Shown in pieces: positions 24,362-33,772 of a DNA stretch of 64,000 bases. How positions within the stretch are numbered: the stretch's first letter is position 1; each line of letters opens with the position of its first letter. The position numbers were made by a program, and so were the translations under genes. The stretch spans positions 99,175 to 163,174 of the forward strand of contig NZ_FQUD01000002.1 in NCBI RefSeq assembly GCF_900128945.1, written 5' to 3'. The notes under the pieces were generated by a model. It worked only from the letters and a program-made list of their open reading frames with translations. It searched no databases and was not told where the DNA came from. The stretch comes from Chryseobacterium sp. OV279 (lineage in GTDB: Bacteria > Bacteroidota > Bacteroidia > Flavobacteriales > Weeksellaceae).

Positions 24362-25009
24362 ATGGAATTTCTTCAGGATCACTATGCCGTCCAAAACGAA
24401 CTGCTTCTTATACTTATCTCAGTCCTTCTGGGATTGCTGATCGGTGCAGAACGGGAATACAGGAACAAATCTGCGGGTTTGCGGACCTTTATTCTGGTAT
24501 GTTTCGGATCCTGCCTGTTCACTATTCTTTCCATTAAAATCGGAGTTCAGAATCCGGATCGTCTGGCCGCCAATATCATTACCGGAATAGGTTTTCTTGG
24601 AGCCGGCGTTATTTTTAAAGGAGACAATAAAATCGATGGAATCACAACAGCCACCACCATCTGGGCGACCGCTTCTATTGGAATGGCCGTAGGCTCGGGA
24701 TACGTGTATCTTTCGCTTTTAGGAACAGCGTTGGTTATTTTAATTCTCAGTGCACTTATCTATCTGCAGAATTTCATAGACAGCAGCCACAAGATCAGGG
24801 AATACAGAATCACGGTAGCGGGATCAGAAGATATAAAACATTGTGAAAAAATTTTTGAAGATCACCATCTGAAATATTTTATGCTGAAAATGCAGTATTC
24901 ACAGGGAAATCTTTCCATAACGTGGAGGCTCACCGGGAAACATACCAAACACGATGAGGTGGTAAGAAGCCTTATCAATGACCCTAAAATCACAGCCTAT
25001 CAATTTTAA
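24362..25009 (+). CDS. MgtC/SapB family inner-membrane protein
   Basis: This 215-residue protein has four or five membrane helices (about 13-28, 40-58, 68-86, 97-105 and 114-134). The family motif GLLIGAEREYRNKSAGLRTF (about 25-44) and GIGFLGAGVIFKG (about 75-87) are both present. A C-terminal ACT-like cytoplasmic domain follows (about 144-215, REYRITVAGSEDIKHCEKIF). MgtC relatives affect magnesium homeostasis and ATP synthase activity, but the role of this member is unknown. It converges on the NlpE-like gene, sharing a terminator. Confidence 0.88.
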   Translation: MEFLQDHYAVQNELLLILISVLLGLLIGAEREYRNKSAGLRTFILVCFGSCLFTILSIKIGVQNPDRLAANIITGIGFLGAGVIFKGDNKIDGITTATTIWATASIGMAVGSGYVYLSLLGTALVILILSALIYLQNFIDSSHKIREYRITVAGSEDIKHCEKIFEDHHLKYFMLKMQYSQGNLSITWRLTGKHTKHDEVVRSLINDPKITAYQF

Positions 25010-25023
25010 GGTAAATACAAAAA

Positions 25024-25049
25024 AATAAAGGCCTGAGCCTTTATTTTTT
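25024..25049. terminator. Bidirectional terminator between mgtC-like and nlpE-like genes
   Basis: AATAAAGGC and GCCTTTATT form a 9-bp perfect stem with a CTGA loop, flanked by A's on the left and T's on the right. The stop codon of the minus-strand gene (25041-25043) lies inside the right arm. Confidence 0.8.
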
Positions 25050-25529
25050 CTTGAAAACATACAGATCCTTGTTCGGCCCGGTGATTTCCTGTCCGTCCAT
25101 ATCAAGCTGTATCAGGATGTTTTCGCCTACTTTATATTTGTAACTGGCTGTTTTTCCTTTTAACGTAATTACGCTTCCTGAAGCATCCCATTCAAAAGTA
25201 CCTTTATCCTGGTTTTTTGAATTCCTGTCGATGTATTCTTCAGTAATGCTGAACGTTTTATCATTATTTAAAGTCAGGGAAGTTTTGATTCCAGGACAGT
25301 CGGCGCATGGAACCACCGCTTCATAAGTTCCCGGCCAGTCAAGAGCGTTTTCCGAAGTATCGCCTGCCGCAGTAGGAGTTGCTTTCGTAATGCTGTCCGC
25401 AGGATTGGTCTGTACAGCCGCAGAATCCGTTGCCGCATCTGTCGTTTCAGTCGTTTTTTCTTTCTGATTACACGATGCCAAAAAGACCGCCGATGCAATT
25501 CCGAGAATGAACATTTTGCTATTCATCAT
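25041..25529 (-). CDS. NlpE-like copper-homeostasis lipoprotein
   Basis: This 162-residue lipoprotein has lipobox FLASC (Cys about 20) and a Thr/Ala/Asp-rich linker. The NlpE-type domain begins WPGTYEAVVPCADCPGIKTSLTLN, with the CxxC (about 94-97) characteristic of the family. The end (QEITGPNKDLYVFKKK) also fits NlpE N-terminal-like domains. In E. coli NlpE signals surface and copper stress to Cpx; flavobacteria lack that exact pathway, so only a redox or metal role can be suggested. Two adjacent ATGs (25529, 25526) are possible starts. Confidence 0.85.
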   Translation of the reverse strand: MMNSKMFILGIASAVFLASCNQKEKTTETTDAATDSAAVQTNPADSITKATPTAAGDTSENALDWPGTYEAVVPCADCPGIKTSLTLNNDKTFSITEEYIDRNSKNQDKGTFEWDASGSVITLKGKTASYKYKVGENILIQLDMDGQEITGPNKDLYVFKKK

Positions 25530-25589
25530 GATAAAGTAATTTAAATATATTAATAATTATGTGCGGTGTTTGAAACAAAAACTGAGCCG

Positions 25590-25905
25590 TTTCGGGGGTG
25601 TAGAGTCGGAGAGTTTGAGTGTTTGAGTGTTTTAGGGTTTTAGGGTTTTAGAGCAAGAGAGTTGCTAGTTGCTGGTTGACAGTTGCTGGTTCGAATCTCG
25701 AAACCCGAAACTCGCATCCCGAAACATATCTAAAATCTGAAATCTTGATTCCTGGTTCTTGGCTCTTGTTTCTTAAATTCACGATTCACTTGCGAAGCAA
25801 AGTTCACAATTGCCTTTTTTCAACCTCAATCTCAACCTTAGACTTAAAAGTCTCGTGTCTGAAATCTGGAGTCTGAAGTCTAAAATCTAAAATCCTCCCC
25901 CACGT
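25590..25905 (-). repeat. Composite low-complexity intergenic repeat, copy 2 (inverted to copy 1)
   Basis: On the minus strand this block repeats copy 1 almost in full, including TGCTTCGCAAGTGAATCGTG, AAGAAACAAGAGCCAAGAA and ATGTTTCGGGATGCGAG. Copy-specific expansion of TTTAGGG/TTTGAGTG words is seen at its left end. It fills most of the gap between nlpE-like and the S46 peptidase; no gene is supported. Confidence 0.75.
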
Positions 25906-25952
25906 AAGGCATATGTACAATATTCTTTGTAAATTGGGGCAAAATTTTGATT

Positions 25953-28091
25953 ATGACAAAAAAGATACTTTTATCCGTATTTCTTTTGCCGGCTGCAATG
26001 GCATTCGCTCAGCAATATGGAGGAATGTGGATTCCGACAGAACTGAATGAAAAGGAAATGAAGGATATGGGAATGAAGATCTCTGCCAAAGACATTTTCA
26101 ATACCCAGAAGCCAAGCATAAAGGATGCGGTGGTACAGTTTAACGGCGGATGTACTGCGGAAATCATTTCTCCAAAAGGATTGTTACTGACCAACCACCA
26201 CTGTGGATACGGGCAGATTCAGGCACATTCTACAGTTCAGAATGATCTTCTTTCAAACGGGTTCTGGGCTAAGAATCCTGAGGGAGAACTTCCGAATCCT
26301 GGCGTAAAAGTAGACTTCATTGTTGATATCAAAGAAGCTACCGATCAGATTTTAGAAGGAACAGACAACCTTGTTGAACCTGAACTGGCTAAAAAGATCA
26401 GCAAGAATATTGAGGTTTATAAAAACGCTCAGAAAATAGAATCTTACCAGTCGATCATTGTAAAACCAATGTATTACGGTAACAAATATTACGCTTTTAC
26501 TACTGAAACTTACAAAGATATCCGTTTGGTTGGGGCACCGCCTCAAAGCATAGGTAAATTTGGTAGCGATACAGATAACTGGGTTTGGCCTAGACACACC
26601 GGAGATTTCTCGATGTTCAGAATTTATGCGGGGAAAGACAACAAGCCTGCTGAATATTCGAAAGACAACGTTCCTTATGTTCCAAAACATTATCTGCCGG
26701 TTTCTATAAAAGATAAAGCTGAAAACGACTTTACATTCGTATTCGGATTCCCTGGAAAAACTACGGAATATCTTCCTGCAGTAGCTGTGGAGAAGATTAT
26801 GAAAGATATTGATCCGGCGAGAATTGCTGTACGTGATGTGGCTTTGAAAACATTAGACGAAAAAATGCGTGTAGACAGCGAAACACGTATCAAATATGCT
26901 TCTAAATATGCATCCGTAGCCAATTACTGGAAAAAATGGATCGGTGAGGTAGAAGGACTGAAAAAGTCTAATGCCGTAGAGAAAAAAGTAATGTATGAAG
27001 GATCTTTAGTCGCTAAAAATCCTGAGATCAAAACTACTTTGGACCAGCTGAACAAACTGTACAACGACCAGGCTCCTTACGCATTAAACAATGCGTATTA
27101 CACAGAAGTGGTAAGAAATGCGGAAACGCTGAAGCTTGCAGGAGATTACTACGATTATGTAACTTCCGTAGAAGCAGGAAGAATGGATGAAAAAGAGCTT
27201 GCGAAATTAAAAACAAAAGTGACTTCATTCTACAAAGATTATAGCGCAGAGCTTGATGCTAAAGTAACGGCAAAATTATTGGCTTTATATGCTAATAAAA
27301 CGGCCCCTCAGTTCTTACCTGTAGGATTCAATAAATACAAAGACGAAAACCAGAATATTCCGATGATCGAGGAGATGTCTAAAAACTCCATCGTTACAGG
27401 AAGAGCTCAGGTGAACGGAGCAGCCCTGACAACGGATGTAGAAAAAGCATTTTCTAATCAGGACAAGCTGGTTAAGACGTTGAAAAAAGACCCTATTTAT
27501 CAGTTGTATGTTTCTATGAAGGAAACGTATATGAAAAATGCAGATCCTCAGTTTACTTCTCTTCAGGGGAAAATTGATGATCTTCAGAAGAAATTCATGG
27601 CGCAGCAGATGGCAACGGATAAAGACAGAAAATTCTTCCCGGATGCGAACTCTACGCTTCGTGTAACCTACGGAAAAGTAAAAGGTTCTACACCTAAAGA
27701 TGCTGTTTCTTACGGCTACCAGACGCACCTTGCCGGAGTTATAGAAAAATATGTTCCGGGAGATTATGAATTTGATGTTCCTAAAAAACTGATTGATCTT
27801 TACAACAAAAAAGATTACGGATTTTATAAGGACAAATCAGGAGATGTTCCTGTTGGATTCACTGCTACGAACCACACTACTGGAGGAAACTCAGGAAGTC
27901 CGGCGCTTGATGCCAACGGAAATCTTGTAGGCCTAAACTTCGACAGACAGTGGGAAGGAACGATGAGTGACATCAACTATGACCCGCGTTTCAGCCGAAA
28001 CATTATGGTAGATACAAAATATATCCTGTTCATTATCGATAAATTTGCCGATTCCAAATGGCTTATTGACGAAATGAAGGTGATCAAATAA
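25953..28091 (+). CDS. S46 dipeptidyl-peptidase, DPP11-type
   Basis: This 712-residue exported serine peptidase releases dipeptides from peptide N-termini. ATG 25953 gives a signal peptide (MTKKILLSVFLLPAAMAFAQ); the TTG at 25947 is less likely. S46 motifs are complete: LLTNHHCGYGQIQAHS with the catalytic His (about 83), DNWVWPRHTGDFSMFR with the catalytic Asp, and TGGNSGSPALD with the nucleophile Ser. The residue after NFD in LVGLNFDRQWEG is Arg; in the family, Arg there marks DPP11 (Asp/Glu-specific) and Gly marks DPP7. Amino-acid scavenging by an asaccharolytic lifestyle is implied. A terminator follows. Confidence 0.92.
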   Translation: MTKKILLSVFLLPAAMAFAQQYGGMWIPTELNEKEMKDMGMKISAKDIFNTQKPSIKDAVVQFNGGCTAEIISPKGLLLTNHHCGYGQIQAHSTVQNDLLSNGFWAKNPEGELPNPGVKVDFIVDIKEATDQILEGTDNLVEPELAKKISKNIEVYKNAQKIESYQSIIVKPMYYGNKYYAFTTETYKDIRLVGAPPQSIGKFGSDTDNWVWPRHTGDFSMFRIYAGKDNKPAEYSKDNVPYVPKHYLPVSIKDKAENDFTFVFGFPGKTTEYLPAVAVEKIMKDIDPARIAVRDVALKTLDEKMRVDSETRIKYASKYASVANYWKKWIGEVEGLKKSNAVEKKVMYEGSLVAKNPEIKTTLDQLNKLYNDQAPYALNNAYYTEVVRNAETLKLAGDYYDYVTSVEAGRMDEKELAKLKTKVTSFYKDYSAELDAKVTAKLLALYANKTAPQFLPVGFNKYKDENQNIPMIEEMSKNSIVTGRAQVNGAALTTDVEKAFSNQDKLVKTLKKDPIYQLYVSMKETYMKNADPQFTSLQGKIDDLQKKFMAQQMATDKDRKFFPDANSTLRVTYGKVKGSTPKDAVSYGYQTHLAGVIEKYVPGDYEFDVPKKLIDLYNKKDYGFYKDKSGDVPVGFTATNHTTGGNSGSPALDANGNLVGLNFDRQWEGTMSDINYDPRFSRNIMVDTKYILFIIDKFADSKWLIDEMKVIK

Positions 28092-28111
28092 TACATAAAA
28101 ATCATACCTTT

Positions 28112-28150
28112 AAGAATCTATTTAAATCCAATTTGAATAGATTCTTTTTT
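28112..28150 (+). terminator. Terminator after the S46 peptidase
   Basis: AAGAATCTATT and AATAGATTCTT form an 11-bp perfect stem with a 13-nt loop and a following T-run. The next gene starts 11 bp later. Confidence 0.75.
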
Positions 28151-28161
28151 ATTTAACAGAG

Positions 28162-29163
28162 ATGAAAGACAAAATCATCAATATCCTTACTGCCTTCGAA
28201 ACGGACGATATCGGAAAATCTTTTCCGCTGGATTACTGTCTGCCCCTTTATCACAGCGTTTCTGATGATAATTTACCTCATATCAGACATGTCATCAATT
28301 ATAAAAATAAAAAACAGTTTGAAGAGGATCTGGACTGTTTTTCAAAGCATTTCCAGTTTGTAAATTGGTCAGAATTCAAAGACTTTGTCAATGGCAGTTT
28401 TAAGCCAAAGAAAAAGATCGCTTTGCTGACTTTCGATGACGGTTTCAGGGAGTTTTATGAGGTGGCGGTTCCCATTCTGGAACGTAAAGGAATTTATGCC
28501 TGTAATTTTATCAATCCCGCTTTTGTGGATAATAAAGATATGATGTTCAGATGCAAAGCCAGTCTGCTGATCGATGAAATCGGAAACAGAAAAACGATAG
28601 ATCCTGAAGTATATCGCGTTTTGAATTTGGAAAATAAAGTGGAAATACAAGCTTTAGTTAACAGGATTTTAAACATCAGTTTTCAGGAAAAAGAAATCCT
28701 CAATATTCTGGCAGAAAAGCTTGAAACAGACTATAAAATCTATTCAAAAGAACAGAAGCCCTATCTCAGCACAGATGAGTTAAAAATACTGACTGAAAAA
28801 GGATTTGGAATTTCCTCCCACAGCTGGGATCATCCCAAATATGGAGATCTTTCTCTGGAACAGCAAATGGAAACTACCAATCGAACTTTCGGTTATCTGA
28901 AAGAAAATGGTTTTTTACATGAAACTTTTGCATTTCCTTTCACAGATTTCGGGGTAAAAAAAGAGTTCTTTGACGAACTGTTTAAAAATGAAGAAATCAA
29001 ATTCAGCTTTGGATGTGCAGGCGTAAAACTGGACAGTGTGAAAAGAAACTTTCAGAGAATTCCAATGGAAATGGGGGAGAGCGGAGAAAGGATTCTGAAA
29101 AAAGAAACCGCTTATTTCAGACTGAAAAAGATCATCAATAAAAATACAATTGTACGGAAATGA
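28162..29163 (+). CDS. Polysaccharide deacetylase family protein (CE4-like)
   Basis: This 333-residue protein has no signal peptide. The NodB-type motif LLTFDDGFREFYEVAVPILE (about 89-108) provides the catalytic and metal-binding Asp pair, and GISSHSWDHPKYGDLS (about 214-229) gives the H-x3-H metal site. A 60-residue insertion between them carries no motif. It probably removes N- or O-acetyl groups from a sugar in the cytoplasm or on a lipid-linked intermediate. It overlaps the GNAT gene by 4 bp (ATGA), so the two products probably act on the same molecule. Confidence 0.85.
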   Translation: MKDKIINILTAFETDDIGKSFPLDYCLPLYHSVSDDNLPHIRHVINYKNKKQFEEDLDCFSKHFQFVNWSEFKDFVNGSFKPKKKIALLTFDDGFREFYEVAVPILERKGIYACNFINPAFVDNKDMMFRCKASLLIDEIGNRKTIDPEVYRVLNLENKVEIQALVNRILNISFQEKEILNILAEKLETDYKIYSKEQKPYLSTDELKILTEKGFGISSHSWDHPKYGDLSLEQQMETTNRTFGYLKENGFLHETFAFPFTDFGVKKEFFDELFKNEEIKFSFGCAGVKLDSVKRNFQRIPMEMGESGERILKKETAYFRLKKIINKNTIVRK

Positions 29164-30236
29164 TAGAGCTGAAAACGTATAACAGAAAACAACTGCAGGA
29201 GTTTATTGCTTCGGGAGATTTCCTGAAATATGATTTTATGCCCATTACCAGACACCGTGCAGAATCTCATATTAAAAACCCAAAGGCTTCAGATGAGCAG
29301 ACCCTTCTTATTCTGGCTTTCTGTGAAGGTAAACTGGCCGGTTATGTAGGTTGTTTCCCAGACAGTTTTATCATCGATGGAAATGAATTCAGCTACGCTT
29401 GGTTGAGTACGCTATATGTAAGCAGTGAATTCCGTAAGAAAAGGATTCCGAAAAAACTGCTGAAAAAGGTTTTTGAAGAATATGATGACCGTATCGCCAT
29501 CACAGAATTCACGAAAGAAGCGGAAGCACTTTATACAATTATGGGTGTTTTTGAAGATGTTTTCCCAAAACAAGGTAAGCGCTACTACTTCAGGACGGAT
29601 GCTGCTAAAATGATTCCCGAGAAAAAGCGTGGAACAAAGGTTTTGACACCTCTTTTTCAAATAACAGATATAGCCGCCAATTCTTTGATTGCTTTAAAAA
29701 ATGGCCCTTTAAAGAAGCCAAAGTTTAAATTTGAGATTCTGGATCATATTGACACTGAAAGTTCTGAATTTATGTCAAAGTTCGAAAGCAGACGAAATGC
29801 TGATGAAATTAATATATTCATTAAAAATCCGTGGGTTTTGGAAGGAAAAAAAGAGGAGAAATACCTCTTTTCAAGTTATGCCAATACTTTTAAATACGTC
29901 TGGGTAAAAGTATACGACGACAATAATGTTTTAACAGCCTGCTCATTACTGCTGTTAAGAGACGGATACCTTAAAATTCCGTACCTGTTCTCAGAATCGG
30001 GCTTAGATTATTTTACAGATTTTTTAAACTATTTTATCGTTAAACATAAAGTAAAAGCCCTCACTAGCTACCAGAAAGAGTTGAATGAAAAACTGAACGT
30101 ATCTAAAACGTTTCCAAAGATCTACCAACGTGATTTCAAACGCGAATACCTTTTCCACAAACAACTGCTGAATGACCTGCCCGAAGACTTTGATCCAAAA
30201 TACCAGGATGGCGACGGGGATTGTATGATGACGTAG
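29160..30236 (+). CDS. GNAT-family N-acyltransferase
   Basis: This 358-residue protein is predicted to be cytoplasmic. The N-terminal half holds a GNAT fold: LILAFCEGKLAGYVG (strand 4), AWLSTLYVSSEFRKKRIPKKLLKKV (acetyl-CoA-binding motif A, with RKKRIPKK in place of the canonical Q/RxxGxG/A) and ALYTIMGVF. The C-terminal half resembles a second, degenerate acyltransferase-like unit (VKVYDDNNVLTACSLLLLRDGYLKIPYLF). Coupling to the deacetylase suggests deacetylation followed by re-acylation of a sugar, but no substrate can be inferred. Confidence 0.75.
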   Translation: MIELKTYNRKQLQEFIASGDFLKYDFMPITRHRAESHIKNPKASDEQTLLILAFCEGKLAGYVGCFPDSFIIDGNEFSYAWLSTLYVSSEFRKKRIPKKLLKKVFEEYDDRIAITEFTKEAEALYTIMGVFEDVFPKQGKRYYFRTDAAKMIPEKKRGTKVLTPLFQITDIAANSLIALKNGPLKKPKFKFEILDHIDTESSEFMSKFESRRNADEINIFIKNPWVLEGKKEEKYLFSSYANTFKYVWVKVYDDNNVLTACSLLLLRDGYLKIPYLFSESGLDYFTDFLNYFIVKHKVKALTSYQKELNEKLNVSKTFPKIYQRDFKREYLFHKQLLNDLPEDFDPKYQDGDGDCMMT

Positions 30237-30239
30237 GCG

Positions 30240-30565
30240 AGTTTTGAGTAGGCGAGTGGGAGTGTTTTAGGGTTTGAGAGTTGTTACGAAATTCGTGTTA
30301 CGGAGTGCGAGTTTCGGAAACTTTGAATGTTTTAGGATGATTATGGTTACGAGTTTCGGATGCACTTGAATAAACGACAAATATCTGGTGGCTGAGGCCA
30401 CTCGAAGCCAACAGCAGTCATATCAGATATTTAATTCTTAACTCTTACAATTCATATTTCACTTTCTACGCAAAATTCACAATTGACATTTTCAATTTCA
30501 ACCTTAACCAACACGTCTCATGTCTCGTGTCTGAAATCTGAAATCTAAAATTTTGATTCTTGTCT
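30240..30565 (-). repeat. Composite intergenic repeat, copy 3
   Basis: It contains CGTGTCTGAAATCTGAAATC, CAAAATTCACAATTGACATT, GAGTGCGAGTTTCGG words and a degenerate GGTGGCT hairpin at about 30385-30412, preceded by ACGACAAATATCTGG. The same ordered modules occur in copy 4. It fills the gap between the GNAT gene and the M16 terminator. Confidence 0.65.
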
Positions 30566-30572
30566 CTAAAAA

Positions 30573-30603
30573 TAAAAAAAACCGCCTCAATTACTGAAGC
30601 GGT
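30573..30603 (-). terminator. Terminator of the M16 peptidase
   Basis: On the minus strand GACCGCTTC and GAGGCGGTT pair with one mismatch around AGTAATT and lead into eight T's, directly after the stop codon. Confidence 0.8.
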
Positions 30604-30611
30604 CTCTATAT

Positions 30612-33479
30612 TTAATGCCCGAAGATATCCTTCAGCGTTAGTTCTTGAAAGGTTCCCATCTCGTTAACGGCGTCCATATCCAGGTTTTCCTTCTTGCCGA
30701 TAATGGCTGTATTAAAATGAACCGGTTTGATTTCTGTTTGGTAAAACGTTTTGACGTCTTCAAAATTCAGGGTTTTGATCTGTCCGTAGATATCTTTTCT
30801 AAAATCGTGGTAGATTCCGAGTTTTTTCAGTCTTAGTGTGTTGAAAAACACATTATTTCGGGTGATTCTGGCGGAAGCGATCTGTTTTAGCGCTGCATTT
30901 CTGGCGTTTTCAAACTGGGTTGGAACTTCTGGAAGTTCACTCATCAGTTCGCCCATCGTGCTTACTGCGGTCTGAAGCTTGTCCGGCTGGGTTCCGATAT
31001 AAGTTGTTATATAATCAGGATGTCCCAGTTCAGAATTAGCAGCGTAAGAAACATAAGCTGAATAGGCTAAACTCTTACTTTCACGGATTTCCTGGAAAAC
31101 GATAGAGGAGAGTCCTCGTCCGAAATATTCATTGAAAACATTGATCTTTCCAAAGTTTGAAGTATTCACCTCATGTCCTCTTCCCACTTTGCTCATTTCC
31201 ATCTGCACCATATCATAATCTGTGAAATAGACGTTTCCGTTGGTTTCAGGTTCAGGATATTGTTTAGGTTCAGGGATCTGGAAACTTTCGTTTTCTACAT
31301 ATTGTCCAATATACTGTTTGAAATTTTCAAGCTTTTTCCCATAATAAAATACCTGATAAGGATATTTGAACAGCTTTTTCATTCGGTCTGTAAATACTTC
31401 CGCATTGCTGCTTTCAAGTTCCTCCTTTGAAATAATATCCGTGTATCGCGAGAAGCTGCCCAGTTTGGTATAATTGGTCAGGGCAGTCATGATGCGGTTT
31501 TTATCTTTTTTGGTAGCCTCACGGTTTTCCAGAACGGTTTCTACAAACTGTCTGTAAATTTCCTGATCAGGTTCTACATCATACATCCAGTGCTGCAGAA
31601 GGGCAATCCCTTTTTCAATATTTTCCTCCAGTCCGCTCAGTGAAATCAGAAGCTGGTCGTTGGTTGTTTTAAAATCATTGCTCACTCCGATTTTGAAGAA
31701 TTCCTTCTTTAAATCTTCTGGTGAAAGATCTTCAGTTCCAAGATACTGTAGCAGCTGTGTAGAAATCCCAAGATCTCTGTCATGATCACTTCCGAAAGGG
31801 AAAATAAAGTGAACCTGGGCAATATCATTGTATTTGTTAAGAACGAAACTCAGCTTTTTATCCTTGATGGTATCTGTAAGGATTTCCTTCTCATAATCAA
31901 TGAATTCCGGCTGTATGTCTTCCGTTTTTTCTGCGACGATTTCCTTTAAAAAATCTGACTGCGCTTCACGGTTTATCTTGATTGGGGTAATTCCAGGGTT
32001 TTCAACTCTTACCAACTGATCATTAACCCCTTTTTCTTTATAAACAATAACATAATTATCCTTGAAAAAAGCATTGGCAAAATCTACCACTTCTTCTCTG
32101 GTGAAATCCTGATATTCGTCCAGTTCATTCAGTTCCTGCTCCCATGATCTTCCTTTGATGTAGGTGTCATAAAGATTTGTAGCCAGTCCATCAGCTGTTT
32201 CAAGACCTTTCAAACGCTGAAGTTTAAAATCATTGATGATCGCCGGAAGAATCCAGTCCGGGAAATCTCCTTTTTTAATAAGTTCGATCTGCTCCAGAAC
32301 CATATCTTTAGCTTCATCCATCGACTGCGTTTCTTTAGGAACCGCTACCATAGAAAAATATCCGTACTGCTTCAGGCCAACAGAAAAAGCCTGTGCCCAA
32401 AGCATTCTTTGTGTCTGATTGATATTAAGATCAAGCAATCCCGCTTCTCCTCTGTTACTTAGAATATTGGCCACAATATCTGCCAGCATCGCCTCTCTGG
32501 TTCCGTAGCTTTCTGTTCTCCAGGCCAGCTGAACCCTTGGAGTTGTCGGACTCTTTACCGTTCTTTTTACAATTTCAGTTAATGGTTGTTCAACGACAGG
32601 CGTTTTTTTCGGAAGTTCCCGGTAAGGAATTGTTCCAAAATATTGATTAACAAGCTGAATGGTTTCCTCAAAATCCAGATCTCCCACTAAAACCATAGCA
32701 TAATTATTCGGAACGTAATATTCATCAAAATATTTATGAATCGCCTTCATAGAAGGGTTTTTCAGATGTTCCGGTCTTCCGATGGTTGTTTGCTGACCGT
32801 TTGGATGGGTAGGAAAAAGGGCATCCATCAGTTCATAATTCACCACTCTGGAATCATTGTCCTGAGCTCTGTTGAATTCCTCATATACCGATTCCAGTTC
32901 CGTATGGAAAAGTCGAAGGACAACTTCTGAAAATCTTTCTTTCTCTATTTTAAGCCATTTTTCAAGCTCATTATTCGGAACATTATTTTTGTAAACCGTT
33001 TCATCGAACCACGTATGAGCATTCGTTCCGCTGGCACCCAGCGAAGAAATTACCTTGTCATATTCATTCGCGATGGCGTACTGGCTGGCATCCTGAGAAA
33101 CTTCATCTATTTTTTTATAGATTTCCTTCTTTTTTTCAGGATCCTGTTCCGCTTTGTGCTCTTCATACAACGCTGAGATTTGGTCAAGTAGTTCCTTTTC
33201 TTTCTCCCAGTTCTGTGTTCCGATCTTAGAAGTTCCTTTAAACATCATGTGTTCAAGATAATGCGCCAAACCTGTATTGTCAGCCGGATCATTGTTACTT
33301 CCCGTTCTCACGGGGATATAAGTCTGTATCCTTGGGGCATCGAAATTTTGGGCAAGAAAAACCTTTAAGCCATTCTTCAGCGTATAGATTCTTACCTTAT
33401 TTTCGTCATGCGTTATTGTAATATATTCGTAATTGTTTTTATCTGTATGAACCGTTTCTTTGTATCTTTTGTCAATCAT
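30612..33479 (-). CDS. M16 family zinc peptidase (insulinase-like, two-domain pair)
   Basis: This 955-residue protein has no signal peptide and is predicted to be cytoplasmic. The inverted zinc motif H73-Y-L-E76-H77 lies in NTGLAHYLEHMMFKG, and the distal zinc-ligand Glu is probably within ELESVYEEFNRAQD. The length fits a fused N- and C-terminal M16 pair, as in pitrilysin and insulysin, which degrade small peptides inside a closed chamber. The C-terminal half contains FGRGLSSIVFQEIRESKSLAYSAY (in part), the usual R/Y substrate-binding region. The gene is monocistronic and divergent from the sigma-54 regulator gene. Confidence 0.92.
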   Translation of the reverse strand: MIDKRYKETVHTDKNNYEYITITHDENKVRIYTLKNGLKVFLAQNFDAPRIQTYIPVRTGSNNDPADNTGLAHYLEHMMFKGTSKIGTQNWEKEKELLDQISALYEEHKAEQDPEKKKEIYKKIDEVSQDASQYAIANEYDKVISSLGASGTNAHTWFDETVYKNNVPNNELEKWLKIEKERFSEVVLRLFHTELESVYEEFNRAQDNDSRVVNYELMDALFPTHPNGQQTTIGRPEHLKNPSMKAIHKYFDEYYVPNNYAMVLVGDLDFEETIQLVNQYFGTIPYRELPKKTPVVEQPLTEIVKRTVKSPTTPRVQLAWRTESYGTREAMLADIVANILSNRGEAGLLDLNINQTQRMLWAQAFSVGLKQYGYFSMVAVPKETQSMDEAKDMVLEQIELIKKGDFPDWILPAIINDFKLQRLKGLETADGLATNLYDTYIKGRSWEQELNELDEYQDFTREEVVDFANAFFKDNYVIVYKEKGVNDQLVRVENPGITPIKINREAQSDFLKEIVAEKTEDIQPEFIDYEKEILTDTIKDKKLSFVLNKYNDIAQVHFIFPFGSDHDRDLGISTQLLQYLGTEDLSPEDLKKEFFKIGVSNDFKTTNDQLLISLSGLEENIEKGIALLQHWMYDVEPDQEIYRQFVETVLENREATKKDKNRIMTALTNYTKLGSFSRYTDIISKEELESSNAEVFTDRMKKLFKYPYQVFYYGKKLENFKQYIGQYVENESFQIPEPKQYPEPETNGNVYFTDYDMVQMEMSKVGRGHEVNTSNFGKINVFNEYFGRGLSSIVFQEIRESKSLAYSAYVSYAANSELGHPDYITTYIGTQPDKLQTAVSTMGELMSELPEVPTQFENARNAALKQIASARITRNNVFFNTLRLKKLGIYHDFRKDIYGQIKTLNFEDVKTFYQTEIKPVHFNTAIIGKKENLDMDAVNEMGTFQELTLKDIFGH

Positions 33480-33518
33480 AAGCTAACTCATTTCATTCTT
33501 TTAGATCCGAATGCACTA

Positions 33519-33526
33519 CAAATGTA
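33519..33526 (-). promoter_or_regulatory. Possible -7 box of the M16 peptidase gene
   Basis: On the minus strand TACATTTG (TAnnTTTG) lies 39 bp before the start codon. No clear -33 element is visible. Confidence 0.35.
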
Positions 33527-33639
33527 AGCAATCAAAGAAAATTTCAGTGTGTTTTTGTGACTATTACATCTATAACTTCGATTTGCAAAGATGGAAAGGA
33601 AATCTTTTTTCCTGACACCATCATTCAGTGAATTTTTTA

Positions 33640-33720
33640 ACCCCAACAATTGACTATTCACTTGCGAAGCAAAATTCACCATTGACGGTTTCACGTTAAA
33701 TTTCATCCCACCACTGTTCA
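33640..33720 (-). repeat. Short fragment of the composite intergenic repeat
   Basis: It carries the CACTTGCGAAGCAAAATTCA and CCATTGACGGTTTCAC words shared with copies 2 and 4. It lies between the divergent M16 and regulator genes, where no other feature is seen apart from promoter boxes. Confidence 0.5.
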
Positions 33721-33772
33721 TTTGCTCAAAAAATTCAATAAGTTTGCATCAGGTTTTCCAAAAACAACCACT

